DNA of 64,000 nt from Actinomycetota bacterium (GTDB lineage Bacteria > Actinomycetota > Acidimicrobiia > Acidimicrobiales > JAJPHD01), in the NCBI GenBank assembly GCA_021325455.1, contig JAJPHD010000008.1, positions 1 to 64,000 on the forward strand, given 5' to 3'. Under the pieces are notes generated by a model, which had not been told where the DNA came from, did no database searches, and was given only the letters and a program-made list of their open reading frames with translations. Made by a program: the position numbers and the translations under genes. Positions 30,341-39,418 of the stretch are shown in pieces; position 1 is the stretch's first letter; each line of letters begins with the position of its first letter.

Positions 30341-32568
30341 CCTCGAGGCCAGCGGGCGTGGATGAGGCGGAGGCGCGCCGGCAGCTGGCTCAGGCCCGCC
30401 GCCAGGTCACCCGCCTCCGCCAGCAGCGCCAGCTGCTGCTCCAGGCCCTGCAGGAAGAGAGGGGGCGGTCCTCGGCTCTGGAGCAAGAGGTAGGGGCCCT
30501 CCGCTCCTCACCGGCCTTCCGCCTGCTGGCGGCCTACCAGCGCTCACTGGAGCGCCTCGCCCCCCCCGGGACCAGGCGGCGCCAGCGCTACCACCAGCTG
30601 GTGAGAGAGGTGCGCCGCCAGGCTGCAGCTCCCGCCATCATCCCCGTCCCCCCCCTCCCGACCTCCCCGGCACCTGAGGCCAGCATCTTGATCCCCGTCC
30701 ACGGGCGCTGGCCCCTCACCGCCGCCTGCCTGCGGTCCATCGCCGCCGACCTCACCATCATCCCCTACGAGGTCATAGTGGCCGACGACGGATCCAAGGA
30801 CGAAACGCCCACGGAGCTGGCGAAGGTAGCGGGCCTGCGCGTCGTCCGCCTGGAGGCCAACCGGGGCTATGTCCATGCCGTCAACGCCGCCCTCTCCTCG
30901 GCCCGGGGCCGCTACGTGGTCCTCCTCAACAACGACACCGAGGTCCAGCCGGGCTGGCTGGACGCCCTGGTAGAGACGGCTGACAGCCGCCAGGACGTGG
31001 GGGTGGTCGGGGCCAAGCTGGTCTATCCCGACGGGCGCCTCCAGGAGGCAGGCTCCATCATCTGGGCCGACGGCCACGGCACCAACTACGGTCGGGGCGG
31101 AGACCCCCGGGACCACAGCGTGGACTTCCCGAGGGAGGTGGACTACTGCTCCGGGGCCTGCCTCCTCGTCCGCAGGGACCTGCTGCAGGCCCTGGGGGGC
31201 CTCGACGCCCGCTTCGCCCCCGCCTACTACGAGGACGCCGATCTGGCCTTCGCCGCCCGGCAGCGGGGCCTCCGGGTCCTCTACCAGCCCGCCGCTGTCG
31301 TGCGCCACGCCGAGGGAGCCAGCTATGGGCCGGAAGCCTCGGGCGACAGGGCGCGCATCCTGGACCGCCACCGGGAGCTCTTTTGCATCAAGTGGCGCGC
31401 CGAGCTGGCCTCCCAGGCCCCCAACCACCCCGACAACCTCCGGCTCGCCAGCTGGCGGGTCCCCCGGGGCCGGATCCTGGTGGTGGACCACCAGCTGCCC
31501 ACCCCGGACCAGGATTCGGGCTCCCGGCGCATGTTCGAGCTGCTGAGCCTGCTGGCGGGCATGGGCTTCGGGTTGACCTTCGTACCCCACGACGGCGCCG
31601 ACCTGCCCCCCTACTCGCGCCTGCTGCTCGACAACGGGATAGAGGTCATGGCCAGCCCCTCGGGGCTGCCCGGCTACCTGCGCCAGGTGGCCCCGGACCT
31701 GCGGGCCGCCATCCTCTCCCGGCCCTCCGTGGCCTCGTCCCACCTGCCAACGGTCCGACGCCTGGCCCCGGAGGCCAAGATCCTCTACGACACGGTCGAC
31801 CTCCACTTCCTCCGGGAGCGCCGTCAGGCCGAGGTGGAAGACGATGCCTCTCTCCGGGCCAGCGCCGAGCGCTACCACCACCAGGAGCTGAGCCTGGCCC
31901 GGTCGGCCGACGCCACCCTGGTCGTCTCTCCCGTCGAGAAGGAGGTGCTGCTCGCCGAGGACCCCACCCTGGACGTGCACGTGATACCCAACATCCACGC
32001 CGACCAGCCGGCGGGGCTGGGCTTTGGCTGGCGGGAGGGGCTCTTGTTCGTGGGGAACTTCCGTCACCCCCCCAACCGGGACGCGGCCCACTGGCTGGTC
32101 GAGGAGGTGCTGCCCTTCGTGAGAAAGCAGCTCCCCGGAGTCCCCACCTACATCGTGGGCAGCCATGCCACCAGCGACATCATGGAACTGTCCGGTGACG
32201 GCGTGGAGGTCCTCGGCTGGGTACCCGACCTGGGCGACCTCTACGACCGGGCCCGGCTCTTCGTGGCACCGCTGCGCTACGGGGCGGGCATCAAGGGCAA
32301 GGTCGGGGAGAGCCTGGCCCACGGCCTTCCCGTCGTCACCACCCGTCTCGGCGCCGAGGGCATGGGGTTGGAGCACGGCGCCGATGTGCTGGTCGCCGAC
32401 GGGGCGGAAGCCTTCGCCAACCAGATCGTCCGGGGCTATGGGGACCAGGAGCTGTGGGAGAGGCTGGCCGCCAATGGCCGGCGCACCGTTTCCCGTCAGT
32501 ACTCGCCCGAGACCGTCCGCGGCCTTCTCTCGACCCTGCTGGCCGAGCTGGGCGTGCTGGCCCCCTGA
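30337..32568 (+). CDS. fused GT2-GT4 glycosyltransferase with N-terminal coiled coil
   Basis: ASILIPVHGRWPLTAACLRSI…YEVIVADDGSKDET…VVLLNNDTEVQPGWLDAL; then GRILVVDHQLPTPDQDSGSRRMFELLSLLA…PLRYGAGIKGKVGESLAHGLPVVTT. Confidence 0.92.
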   Translation: MTSRPAGVDEAEARRQLAQARRQVTRLRQQRQLLLQALQEERGRSSALEQEVGALRSSPAFRLLAAYQRSLERLAPPGTRRRQRYHQLVREVRRQAAAPAIIPVPPLPTSPAPEASILIPVHGRWPLTAACLRSIAADLTIIPYEVIVADDGSKDETPTELAKVAGLRVVRLEANRGYVHAVNAALSSARGRYVVLLNNDTEVQPGWLDALVETADSRQDVGVVGAKLVYPDGRLQEAGSIIWADGHGTNYGRGGDPRDHSVDFPREVDYCSGACLLVRRDLLQALGGLDARFAPAYYEDADLAFAARQRGLRVLYQPAAVVRHAEGASYGPEASGDRARILDRHRELFCIKWRAELASQAPNHPDNLRLASWRVPRGRILVVDHQLPTPDQDSGSRRMFELLSLLAGMGFGLTFVPHDGADLPPYSRLLLDNGIEVMASPSGLPGYLRQVAPDLRAAILSRPSVASSHLPTVRRLAPEAKILYDTVDLHFLRERRQAEVEDDASLRASAERYHHQELSLARSADATLVVSPVEKEVLLAEDPTLDVHVIPNIHADQPAGLGFGWREGLLFVGNFRHPPNRDAAHWLVEEVLPFVRKQLPGVPTYIVGSHATSDIMELSGDGVEVLGWVPDLGDLYDRARLFVAPLRYGAGIKGKVGESLAHGLPVVTTRLGAEGMGLEHGADVLVADGAEAFANQIVRGYGDQELWERLAANGRRTVSRQYSPETVRGLLSTLLAELGVLAP

Positions 32569-34133
32569 CGGGCTCGTCCCCCGTTCCCCGCCCACGTCCG
32601 AGCCGGGCCGCTCCCCACCGGTGCCAGCTGCCGGCCGGCCGGGCGGCGCAGGCGCCCCAGCCCTGCCCTCAGGGCATCGAGGCCGATGTCAGCGGCCAGG
32701 ATCCCCGCCGGGGGCAGCACGACCAGCAGGGGGATGCCGTAGCGGTAGCTGAAGCCGGCAGCCAGGGAAGGGGTGAGCACCAGCGCCACTCCCGCTCCTG
32801 CCAGCACCAGGGCCGCCCAGCGGGCCTCCCGCCTCCCCTTGCGCCGCTCGAAGAGGCGTACCCCCACGGCCAAGGCCCCCAGGAGGGCGGCCAGCAGGAT
32901 GGGGCCCTGCGTGTAGGCCACGCTCTGGTAGGAGCGCAGAAAGCCCATCAGGGCCGGGTCGACGTGGGCCGTGATAGGGCGGTTGGCGAAGCCGGCGTTG
33001 GCGAAGTAGACGTGCAGAAGGTCGACGTTGCCGTTGAGGTCGGGCTTGGGGAAGCGGAACCGCTTCAGCTCGATCCGGTCCGCCTTCTGCCACCGCCCGG
33101 GCGCGAAGTAGTGGGCGCTCTCGGCCGCCACCTCGTAGGCATAGGCGAGGGGCTGGTGGCGGATCACGGTCTTGTCGAAGCGCTTGGCCACCGCATTGCG
33201 CTGGGGCTGGGTCAGCTTGGCAAGTGGTCCGGCCCCCCGGTTGAGGGGCGAGGCAGGCGACCACAGCCAGAACTCCTCACCCTGGGGCCGTCGGGACACA
33301 GGCTGGCTGGGGCAGAGGGCAGCCTCCGCCGGCGGGAGGTGGTAGTCGCAGGTGGCGAAGCGGGCCACCTGGCCGTAGAGCGAGTACCCGCCGTAGGACG
33401 AGTACCCGAAGTGGCCGTTCACGCTCCCGTACCAGGCCCCGTAGCCGACCAGCCCGGCGGCCGATACCACCAGGTAGGTGAGCAGGGAGCGCCAATGCCT
33501 CCGCAGCAGCAGGTACAGGGCGACGACCACGATGACCGGGGCCACGGCCACCCTGGTGAAAGTGGCGGCCACCAGCAGGAGCCCCACCAGCGCCCCCTGC
33601 CAGGCCGTCACCTTGCGCCTCCAGACAACGAGGGCCAGGCCACCCACCAATAGGACGTCGGTCAAGGTCTCGGCCAGGATGAACTGCTCCACGTCGAGCT
33701 GGTAGGCATCGAACAGGACCGGCACGGCCGCCAGGGCGGCCAGCCACGGCCTCACGCCGAAGCGGAGCATGAGGACGTAGATGAGGACCCCCAGGCCCAA
33801 GGCCATGAGGTGCTGGGCAGCGGTGACGGTCCCGAGGGCAGCCGCGGGCGGGAGCACCTGCTGGAAGGCGGCCATCATGCGGAGGAAGAGCGAGTACACC
33901 AGGGGATGCCAGGTCCCCGGCTCCACCACGTGGGCGAAGTACAGGTAGGTGTAGGAGTCACCCTTCAGCTCCAGGGCCGGCCAGTAGGCCATCGACACCG
34001 CGGCCCGCAACCCGGCGGCGGCGAGGAGGAGCACGATGATGAGCCAGTGCCGTCTCGCTGCTGACGCCAGCCGTGATGCCCCGGGGTGGTCCTGACGCCG
34101 CGCCAGGGGGGAGGTCACCGGAGGGGCAGGCAC
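32496..34133 (-). CDS. polytopic membrane protein, probable GT-C-type glycosyltransferase (paralogue set A)
   Basis: Shares GDSYTYL, PVLFDAYQLDVEQFILAE, FDKTVIRHQPLAYAYEV with ORFs at 22019 and 36241; GTG at 34133 with TATCGT 6 nt upstream. Confidence 0.75.
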   Translation of the reverse strand: MPAPPVTSPLARRQDHPGASRLASAARRHWLIIVLLLAAAGLRAAVSMAYWPALELKGDSYTYLYFAHVVEPGTWHPLVYSLFLRMMAAFQQVLPPAAALGTVTAAQHLMALGLGVLIYVLMLRFGVRPWLAALAAVPVLFDAYQLDVEQFILAETLTDVLLVGGLALVVWRRKVTAWQGALVGLLLVAATFTRVAVAPVIVVVALYLLLRRHWRSLLTYLVVSAAGLVGYGAWYGSVNGHFGYSSYGGYSLYGQVARFATCDYHLPPAEAALCPSQPVSRRPQGEEFWLWSPASPLNRGAGPLAKLTQPQRNAVAKRFDKTVIRHQPLAYAYEVAAESAHYFAPGRWQKADRIELKRFRFPKPDLNGNVDLLHVYFANAGFANRPITAHVDPALMGFLRSYQSVAYTQGPILLAALLGALAVGVRLFERRKGRREARWAALVLAGAGVALVLTPSLAAGFSYRYGIPLLVVLPPAGILAADIGLDALRAGLGRLRRPAGRQLAPVGSGPARTWAGNGGRARQGASTPSSASRVERRPRTVSGEY

Positions 34134-34139
34134 GTCCCA

Positions 34140-34145
34140 ACGATA
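34140..34145 (-). promoter_or_regulatory. leaderless-type -10 (TATCGT)
   Basis: TATCGT, 6 nt to the GTG at 34133. Confidence 0.5.
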
Positions 34146-34232
34146 CCGGGCGCCTGCCTGACCACAGGTCTTTCGGGCGGGGGCACCCGCACCCCCCAGG
34201 GCTGGGGGCAGCCATCCCGGCGCACCGACGGA

Positions 34233-34238
34233 TAGCCT
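34233..34238 (+). promoter_or_regulatory. leaderless-type -10 (TAGCCT)
   Basis: TAGCCT, 6 nt to the GTG at 34245. Confidence 0.5.
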
Positions 34239-34244
34239 TGGCCG

Positions 34245-36206
34245 GTGTCCCCTGACGGCCCCCTAGGAGCGCCAGGGCCCCTTGCACCTACCGAGGACGC
34301 TGCCATGACCGCCGTGGCCCCGCAGGCCGCCCCGGCCCGCCCCGCCCCGGTGGCCCCGCTCGCTCCCAGCCGGGCCCGCAGGGTGAGCCGCCTGGAGGCG
34401 CTCGTGGCCCTGGTGGTCCTGGGGGCCCTGGCGGTGGCCTGGTTCTGGCCCGCCTTGACGGCCTCGGCGACGGCCAACGTGGGTGGAAGCGGTGACGCCT
34501 ACGGGTCGATGTGGGCCCTCGGCTGGGTCCCTTTCGCCATCGGGCACGGTCTCGACCCGCTGGTGAGCCACCTCGTCCACTTCCCGGGCGGGGTCAACCT
34601 CATGTGGAACACCTCCATGCCGTTGCTGGGGCTGGTCCTGTCCCCCATCACGGTGACGGCGGGCGTGGTGGCCTCCTACAACACCCTGGCGGTGGCCGGG
34701 CCCGCCCTGTCCTCATGGGCCGCCTACCTGGCCTTCAGGAGGTGGACGGGCATGCTGCCCGCCTTCCTCGGTGCCCTGACGTTCGGGTTCTCCCCCTACA
34801 TGGCGGCCGAGTCCGTCGACCATCCCTTCCTAACCTTCCTCGTCACCGCCCCCCTCCTGCTGGTGGTCCTGGACCGCCTGCTGGTCCAGCAACGGGCCCC
34901 GGCGTGGCGGGACGGCCTCTACCTGGGGCTGCTGGTCGCGGCTCAGCTGCTGATCAGCGAGGAGATCCTCGTGATGGAGGCCCTGGTGGCAGTGGCGGGG
35001 GTGGTGGTGCTGGTCGTCCTGAGCCCCCGGCAGGTGCCCTCCCGGATCAGGCATGCCCTGGCCGGGACCGCCGTCGGGGGGTGCGTGGCGGCCACCCTCT
35101 GCGCTGGCCCGCTGGTGGTCCAGTTCCTGGGCCCCGACCGTCTCCATGGGAACCTGCACCCAGGGGGGACCTACGTGGCCGACCTGTGGAACTTCGTCGT
35201 CCCGACCCAGATGAGCGCCTGGTCCACCCCCTCGACCCTGGCCACGACCCTCCACTTCACCGGCAACTACACGGAATGGGGGTCCTTCGTCGGTCCCCCC
35301 CTGCTCGCCTTCTTGCTGGCAGCCATCCTGCTCTGCCGCCGCCGGAAGCTGGCCTGGGTGGCACTCACCGTGGCGGTCCTGGCCGCTGCCCTCTCGCTCG
35401 GCTCCAGCCTGCACCTGAAGGGCAGGATCACCGGGATAGCGCTTCCCTGGAGCCTGCTCGGCCGGGTCCCCGTGCTCGAGAACCTGCTCCCCACCCGCTT
35501 CGCCTCCGTGATGTTCCTGGGAGTGGGCCTGCTCGTGGCCCTTGGCCTGGAGGACCTTCGCCGTGCCTGGAGGCGATGGCGGGCGGGGATAGTGCTCCGG
35601 GCAGCCGGTTATGGGCTGGCCGGGCTGGGCCTGCTGGCCCTGGCCCCCGTCGTCCCCTACCCCCTCAATGTCGACCCCCCGGCGGCCGCCTTCGCCCGTG
35701 GCCTGGCCTGCCCTCGGCCCCAGGGTCAGGACGTCACGGTGCTGCCCTCCAACGACGAGGCCACCCTCTACTGGCAGGCTCAGGCCGGCTACTGCTTCGC
35801 CCAACCTGCCCGGACCGGGCTGAACGCCAGCAATCCGACCACGGGCATTCCCCAGCCGCTGCTCACCGCAGCCAGCGCCGCCGCCGAGACCGGCCAGCCG
35901 ATGCCACCGGTGACTCCCGCGGTGCGGGCCGAGGTGCACTCCGAGCTGGCGCGCGACAGGGTGGTCGAGGTGGTCGTGGCACCCGACGCGTCCAACCCGG
36001 CCTTCCCACCCGCTTACCGGGTTGCCACCCAGGAGATCCTCGACCACCTCAAGCTGCACGACAGCGTGCTCGGCGGCTTCGCCCCGGGCACCCAGGCCCG
36101 CCTGGGGGCCTGGTTGTCCCAGGTGCTCGGCTCCTCCCCCACCCGGGTGGCAGGTACCCTCGTCTGGCACCGCTCCGCGCTGAGGACCCCGGTGAGCCCC
36201 GGGTGA
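34245..36206 (+). CDS. polytopic membrane protein, putative glycosyltransferase (paralogue set B)
   Basis: SWAAYLAFRRWTG…FGFSPYMAAESVDHPFLTFLVTAPLLLV…APAWRDGLYLGLLVAAQLLISEEILVMEAL, near-identical blocks in the ORF at 45764; GTG at 34245 with TAGCCT 6 nt upstream (alternative ATG 34305). Confidence 0.8.
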   Translation: MSPDGPLGAPGPLAPTEDAAMTAVAPQAAPARPAPVAPLAPSRARRVSRLEALVALVVLGALAVAWFWPALTASATANVGGSGDAYGSMWALGWVPFAIGHGLDPLVSHLVHFPGGVNLMWNTSMPLLGLVLSPITVTAGVVASYNTLAVAGPALSSWAAYLAFRRWTGMLPAFLGALTFGFSPYMAAESVDHPFLTFLVTAPLLLVVLDRLLVQQRAPAWRDGLYLGLLVAAQLLISEEILVMEALVAVAGVVVLVVLSPRQVPSRIRHALAGTAVGGCVAATLCAGPLVVQFLGPDRLHGNLHPGGTYVADLWNFVVPTQMSAWSTPSTLATTLHFTGNYTEWGSFVGPPLLAFLLAAILLCRRRKLAWVALTVAVLAAALSLGSSLHLKGRITGIALPWSLLGRVPVLENLLPTRFASVMFLGVGLLVALGLEDLRRAWRRWRAGIVLRAAGYGLAGLGLLALAPVVPYPLNVDPPAAAFARGLACPRPQGQDVTVLPSNDEATLYWQAQAGYCFAQPARTGLNASNPTTGIPQPLLTAASAAAETGQPMPPVTPAVRAEVHSELARDRVVEVVVAPDASNPAFPPAYRVATQEILDHLKLHDSVLGGFAPGTQARLGAWLSQVLGSSPTRVAGTLVWHRSALRTPVSPG

Positions 36207-36240
36207 GCGGCCTCTCCCCGGCGACCGGGAGCGGGCCCCG

Positions 36241-37758
36241 GTGATCCTGAACGGGGAGGTGACCAGGCCGCGGCTGTCCCGGGCAACCCGGGCCGCCAGG
36301 AGACCGGGGGCCCGCCCGGGCTGGCGGGAGGCGGCTGCCCGTCACCGCCTCTTCCTCGGCCTGCTGGCGGGTGGCACCCTCCTGCGGGGGGTGGTCCAGC
36401 TCGCCTACCGGCCCGCCCTCGTCTTCCCCGACACCGGCACCTACCTCGCCGATGCCTGGAACTTCGCCCACGGGAAGCTGGTGCCCGACCCCATCCGGAC
36501 CAGCGGCTACTCCCTGTTCCTGGTGCCCCTGGTGGAGATAGTGCACCACCTGTTCCTGGCCGCGGTGGCCAACCACGTCCTGGGCCTGGCCTCGGCCATC
36601 TTGGTCTACGCCCTCCTCACCCGCCTTCGCTGCCCGCCATGGGGAGCGGCGCTGGCCTCGGTCCCGGTCCTCTTCGATCCCTTGCAGCTCGACCTCGAGC
36701 AGTACGTCCTCAGTGACGTCCTTGCCTCCTTCCTGGTGCTGGCAGGGTTGGCCGTGCTGGTGTGGCCCGGGGCAGGAAGAGGCCGCTCATCCCGGCTCGG
36801 CTGGGCCCGGCCGGTCGCCGCCGGGCTCCTGGTCTCCCTGGCCGCCTGGGTGAGGATGGCCGATGCGGTCACCATCCTCCCGGCCCTGGCCTATGTGGTC
36901 GTGGCGGTCCGCCCCTGGAAGCAGCTGGTCACCCGGGCTGGCCTGGTGCTCTCCAGCTTCCTCCTGCCCCTCGTGGCCTACGCCGGGTGGTTCCATGTCG
37001 CCTGGGGCCCCTGGACCCTCACCAGCTACTCCGGCCACTTCATGTACGGCAAGGTCGCCTCCTTTGCCGACTGCAGGGGGATGTCCCTGCCTGCCTACGA
37101 GCGCCCCCTGTGCCCCTCCGCCCCGCCGGGCCACCGGCCGAGCGCCGATTTCTACATGTGGGACCCGGCGTCACCCCAGTGGAGGTTCCGCCCCCCACCG
37201 GGCCGCTCCGCCGACGCCGTCATCGCCAACTTCTCCGAGCGGGTCATCCTGCACCAACCCCTCGCCTACGCCGGCGACGTCACGGCCGACTTCTTCTACG
37301 GCTTCTCCCCCGTGAGGGGCCGGGGACCGGACGACTACCCGCAGTGGTACCACCAGTTCCAGTCCACCTACCCCACCTATCACGGCGTGGCGGTTCCGTC
37401 GCTGGTGCCCGCCATCCTCTGGAGCTACGGGCACCTCCGGGGCTCGGTCCAGCCTCAGCTGGCCGCCTTCCTCCACGCCTACGGCAGGTGGTACGTCCCG
37501 GGCCCCCTGCTGGCCGCGGGCCTGGCCGTGGGGCTGGCTGCCGCGGCCGGGCTGGGCCGCTCCCGCCGCTCCCCCCTGCGGGCCCCCTGCCTGGCCTTCT
37601 GCGCAGGGGTGGTGGCGGTGCTGATGCCGCCGGCCGCCTTGTCGGTCTTCGACTGGCGCTACCAGCTCCCCCAGCTGGCCCTCATCCCTGTGGCCGCCTG
37701 CCTGGGAGCCACTGCCCTGGCCCGGGGGCGCCCATCCTCCGGCCCCGGCCCCAGCTGA
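36241..37758 (+). CDS. polytopic membrane protein, probable GT-C-type glycosyltransferase (paralogue set A)
   Basis: VFPDTGTYLADA, PVLFDPLQLDLEQYVLSD, FADCRGMSLPAYERPLCPSAPPGHRPSADFY, FSERVILHQPLAYA. Confidence 0.75.
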   Translation: MILNGEVTRPRLSRATRAARRPGARPGWREAAARHRLFLGLLAGGTLLRGVVQLAYRPALVFPDTGTYLADAWNFAHGKLVPDPIRTSGYSLFLVPLVEIVHHLFLAAVANHVLGLASAILVYALLTRLRCPPWGAALASVPVLFDPLQLDLEQYVLSDVLASFLVLAGLAVLVWPGAGRGRSSRLGWARPVAAGLLVSLAAWVRMADAVTILPALAYVVVAVRPWKQLVTRAGLVLSSFLLPLVAYAGWFHVAWGPWTLTSYSGHFMYGKVASFADCRGMSLPAYERPLCPSAPPGHRPSADFYMWDPASPQWRFRPPPGRSADAVIANFSERVILHQPLAYAGDVTADFFYGFSPVRGRGPDDYPQWYHQFQSTYPTYHGVAVPSLVPAILWSYGHLRGSVQPQLAAFLHAYGRWYVPGPLLAAGLAVGLAAAAGLGRSRRSPLRAPCLAFCAGVVAVLMPPAALSVFDWRYQLPQLALIPVAACLGATALARGRPSSGPGPS

Positions 37759-37765
37759 GAGGGGT

Positions 37766-37796
37766 TTGGCATCGAAGGGATGGGTAGGGCTAGGTT
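37766..37796 (+). promoter_or_regulatory. possible promoter in front of a non-coding structured segment
   Basis: TTGGCA (37766-37771), 19-nt spacer, TAGGTT (37791-37796); no start codon at the leaderless distance. Confidence 0.35.
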
Positions 37797-37802
37797 GTCG
37801 CC

Positions 37803-37930
37803 GCTAGCTGGTTCGCACGTCCATGCCGGTCCGGGAGGTTCGCCCCTATGTGCTCCGCCGGCCCAACAGGCAGCCGCCAGGGATGTTGCCCGGCCCGGCG
37901 CGGGCGAACCGCCTTGGTCTGGGGAAAGGC
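37803..37930 (+). ncRNA. candidate structured RNA (three nested stems)
   Basis: GGTTCGCCC 37837-37845 / GGGCGAACC 37902-37910; CGCCGG 37856-37861 / CCGGCG 37895-37900; CAACA 37864-37868 / TGTTG 37884-37888. No known RNA family recognised. Confidence 0.3.
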
Positions 37931-38149
37931 TGGTCTTAGACGGCCATGAGGAAGGGGGCAGAGGTTCGGGGCGGTAGGCTGTCCGAGGTCGTGCAGGCCG
38001 GTAGGGCCTTGGCCCCGCTGGGCTGGCGGGCGAGCCGTGCACCCATGGCGGCCACGCCCGGCGGCCCACAGCCAAGGGGGCAAGGACAAGCGCGTCATGA
38101 AAGTAAGTAGGTGACCAGCAAAGTGCTACCTGAACCGGGCTCATCGGCT

Positions 38150-38155
38150 AGCGTC
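38150..38155 (+). promoter_or_regulatory. leaderless-type -10 (TAGCGT)
   Basis: TAGCGT, 6 nt to the ATG at 38162. Confidence 0.5.
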
Positions 38156-38161
38156 AACGCC

Positions 38162-39418
38162 ATGCCCCCCGTCGTGCGAACCTCTGCCCCGCCGCAGCCG
38201 GCCCGGGATGCGGCCGAGGCGGCCGTCGATGTCTCGGTGGTCATGCCCTGCCTCAACGAGGCCCACAGCGTGGGGATCTGCGTGACCAAGGCGCTCGAGG
38301 GGCTGGAGCGGGCGGGCCTCTCGGGGGAGGTGGTGGTCTGCGACAACGGGTCCACCGACGGCTCGGTCGAGGTCGCCAAGGCCGCCGGGGCCAGGGTGGT
38401 CCACGAGCCCGAGCGCGGCTACGGGGCCGCCTACCGGAGGGGGTTCGCCGAGGCCCGTGGGCGCTACATCGTCATGGGGGACTCGGACGGCTCCTACGAC
38501 TTCACCGAGCTGGGGCAGTTCGTGCACCTCCTCGAGGCGGGGTACGACTACGTGCACGGGTCACGGTTCGCCGGCGAGATCCTGCCCGGCGCCATGCCCT
38601 GGCTGCACCGCTACGTCGGCAACCCCGTGCTCACCAAGGTCCTCAACATCCTCTTCTCGGTCAAGAGCTCCGACGCCCACAGCGGGATGCGGGCCTTCAC
38701 CTCGGAAGCCATCAAGCGCATGAACCTGGCCTCCCCGGGCATGGAGCTGGCCTCGGAGATCGTGATCGCCGCCGCCGAGAACAAGCTGTCGGTGGCCGAG
38801 GTCCCCATCACCTACTACCCCCGCCTCGGGGAGTCGAAGCTGCGGTCCTGGCCCGACGGCTGGCGGCACCTGCGCTTCATGCTCCTGCGCTGCCCCCGGT
38901 GGCTGTTCCTGGTGCCTGGCGGCATAGCCCTTGGCGTGGGCCTGGCCGGTCAGTTGGTGCTGCTCCCGGGCCGGCTCCGGATCGGCTCCCACCTGCTCGA
39001 CATGCACTTCTCGGCCCTCTTCGCCCTGCTCACCCTGGGCGGGCTCCAGACCAGCGTGTTCGGGCTGCTCGCCACCACCCACGGGCGGGCCCAGGGCTAC
39101 GAGCCCATGACCGGCCGGCTCACCCGCTTCATCGAGCAGCGCTTCAACCTGCGCCGCGGCGTGACCGCCGGCGGGGTGACCTTCGCCGTGGGCCTCGCCC
39201 TGGACAGCTACGTGCTGGCCAAGTGGCTGCGCCGGTCCCGGGGGCCCATCAACGAGATGAAGCCCGTCCTCCTGGCCCTTTCCCTCATGGCAGCGGGGGT
39301 GGAGACGGTGTTCGCCTCGTTCTCCCTGACGGAGATGAAGGTGGGAGCCCTCCGCCTCATGCGCAACTCCGAGTCGACAGGAAACGGGGTGGCTGCCGGC
39401 AACGGGACGGCAGCGTGA
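38162..39418 (+). CDS. glycosyltransferase family 2 (dolichyl-P-mannose/glucose synthase-like) with C-terminal TM region
   Basis: VDVSVVMPCLNEAHSVGICVTKALEGL…VVCDNGSTDGSVEVAKAAGARVVHEPERGYGAAYRRGFAEARGRYIVMGDSDGSYDFTEL; ATG 38162 with TAGCGT 6 nt upstream. Confidence 0.92.
   Translation: MPPVVRTSAPPQPARDAAEAAVDVSVVMPCLNEAHSVGICVTKALEGLERAGLSGEVVVCDNGSTDGSVEVAKAAGARVVHEPERGYGAAYRRGFAEARGRYIVMGDSDGSYDFTELGQFVHLLEAGYDYVHGSRFAGEILPGAMPWLHRYVGNPVLTKVLNILFSVKSSDAHSGMRAFTSEAIKRMNLASPGMELASEIVIAAAENKLSVAEVPITYYPRLGESKLRSWPDGWRHLRFMLLRCPRWLFLVPGGIALGVGLAGQLVLLPGRLRIGSHLLDMHFSALFALLTLGGLQTSVFGLLATTHGRAQGYEPMTGRLTRFIEQRFNLRRGVTAGGVTFAVGLALDSYVLAKWLRRSRGPINEMKPVLLALSLMAAGVETVFASFSLTEMKVGALRLMRNSESTGNGVAAGNGTAA

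Noticed and set aside
37803-37930. RNase P RNA, tmRNA or a known riboswitch as identity of the structured segment
   Set aside because: Lacks conserved blocks I looked for (RNase P GAGGAAAGTCC, tmRNA acceptor/T-loop context, cobalamin box).
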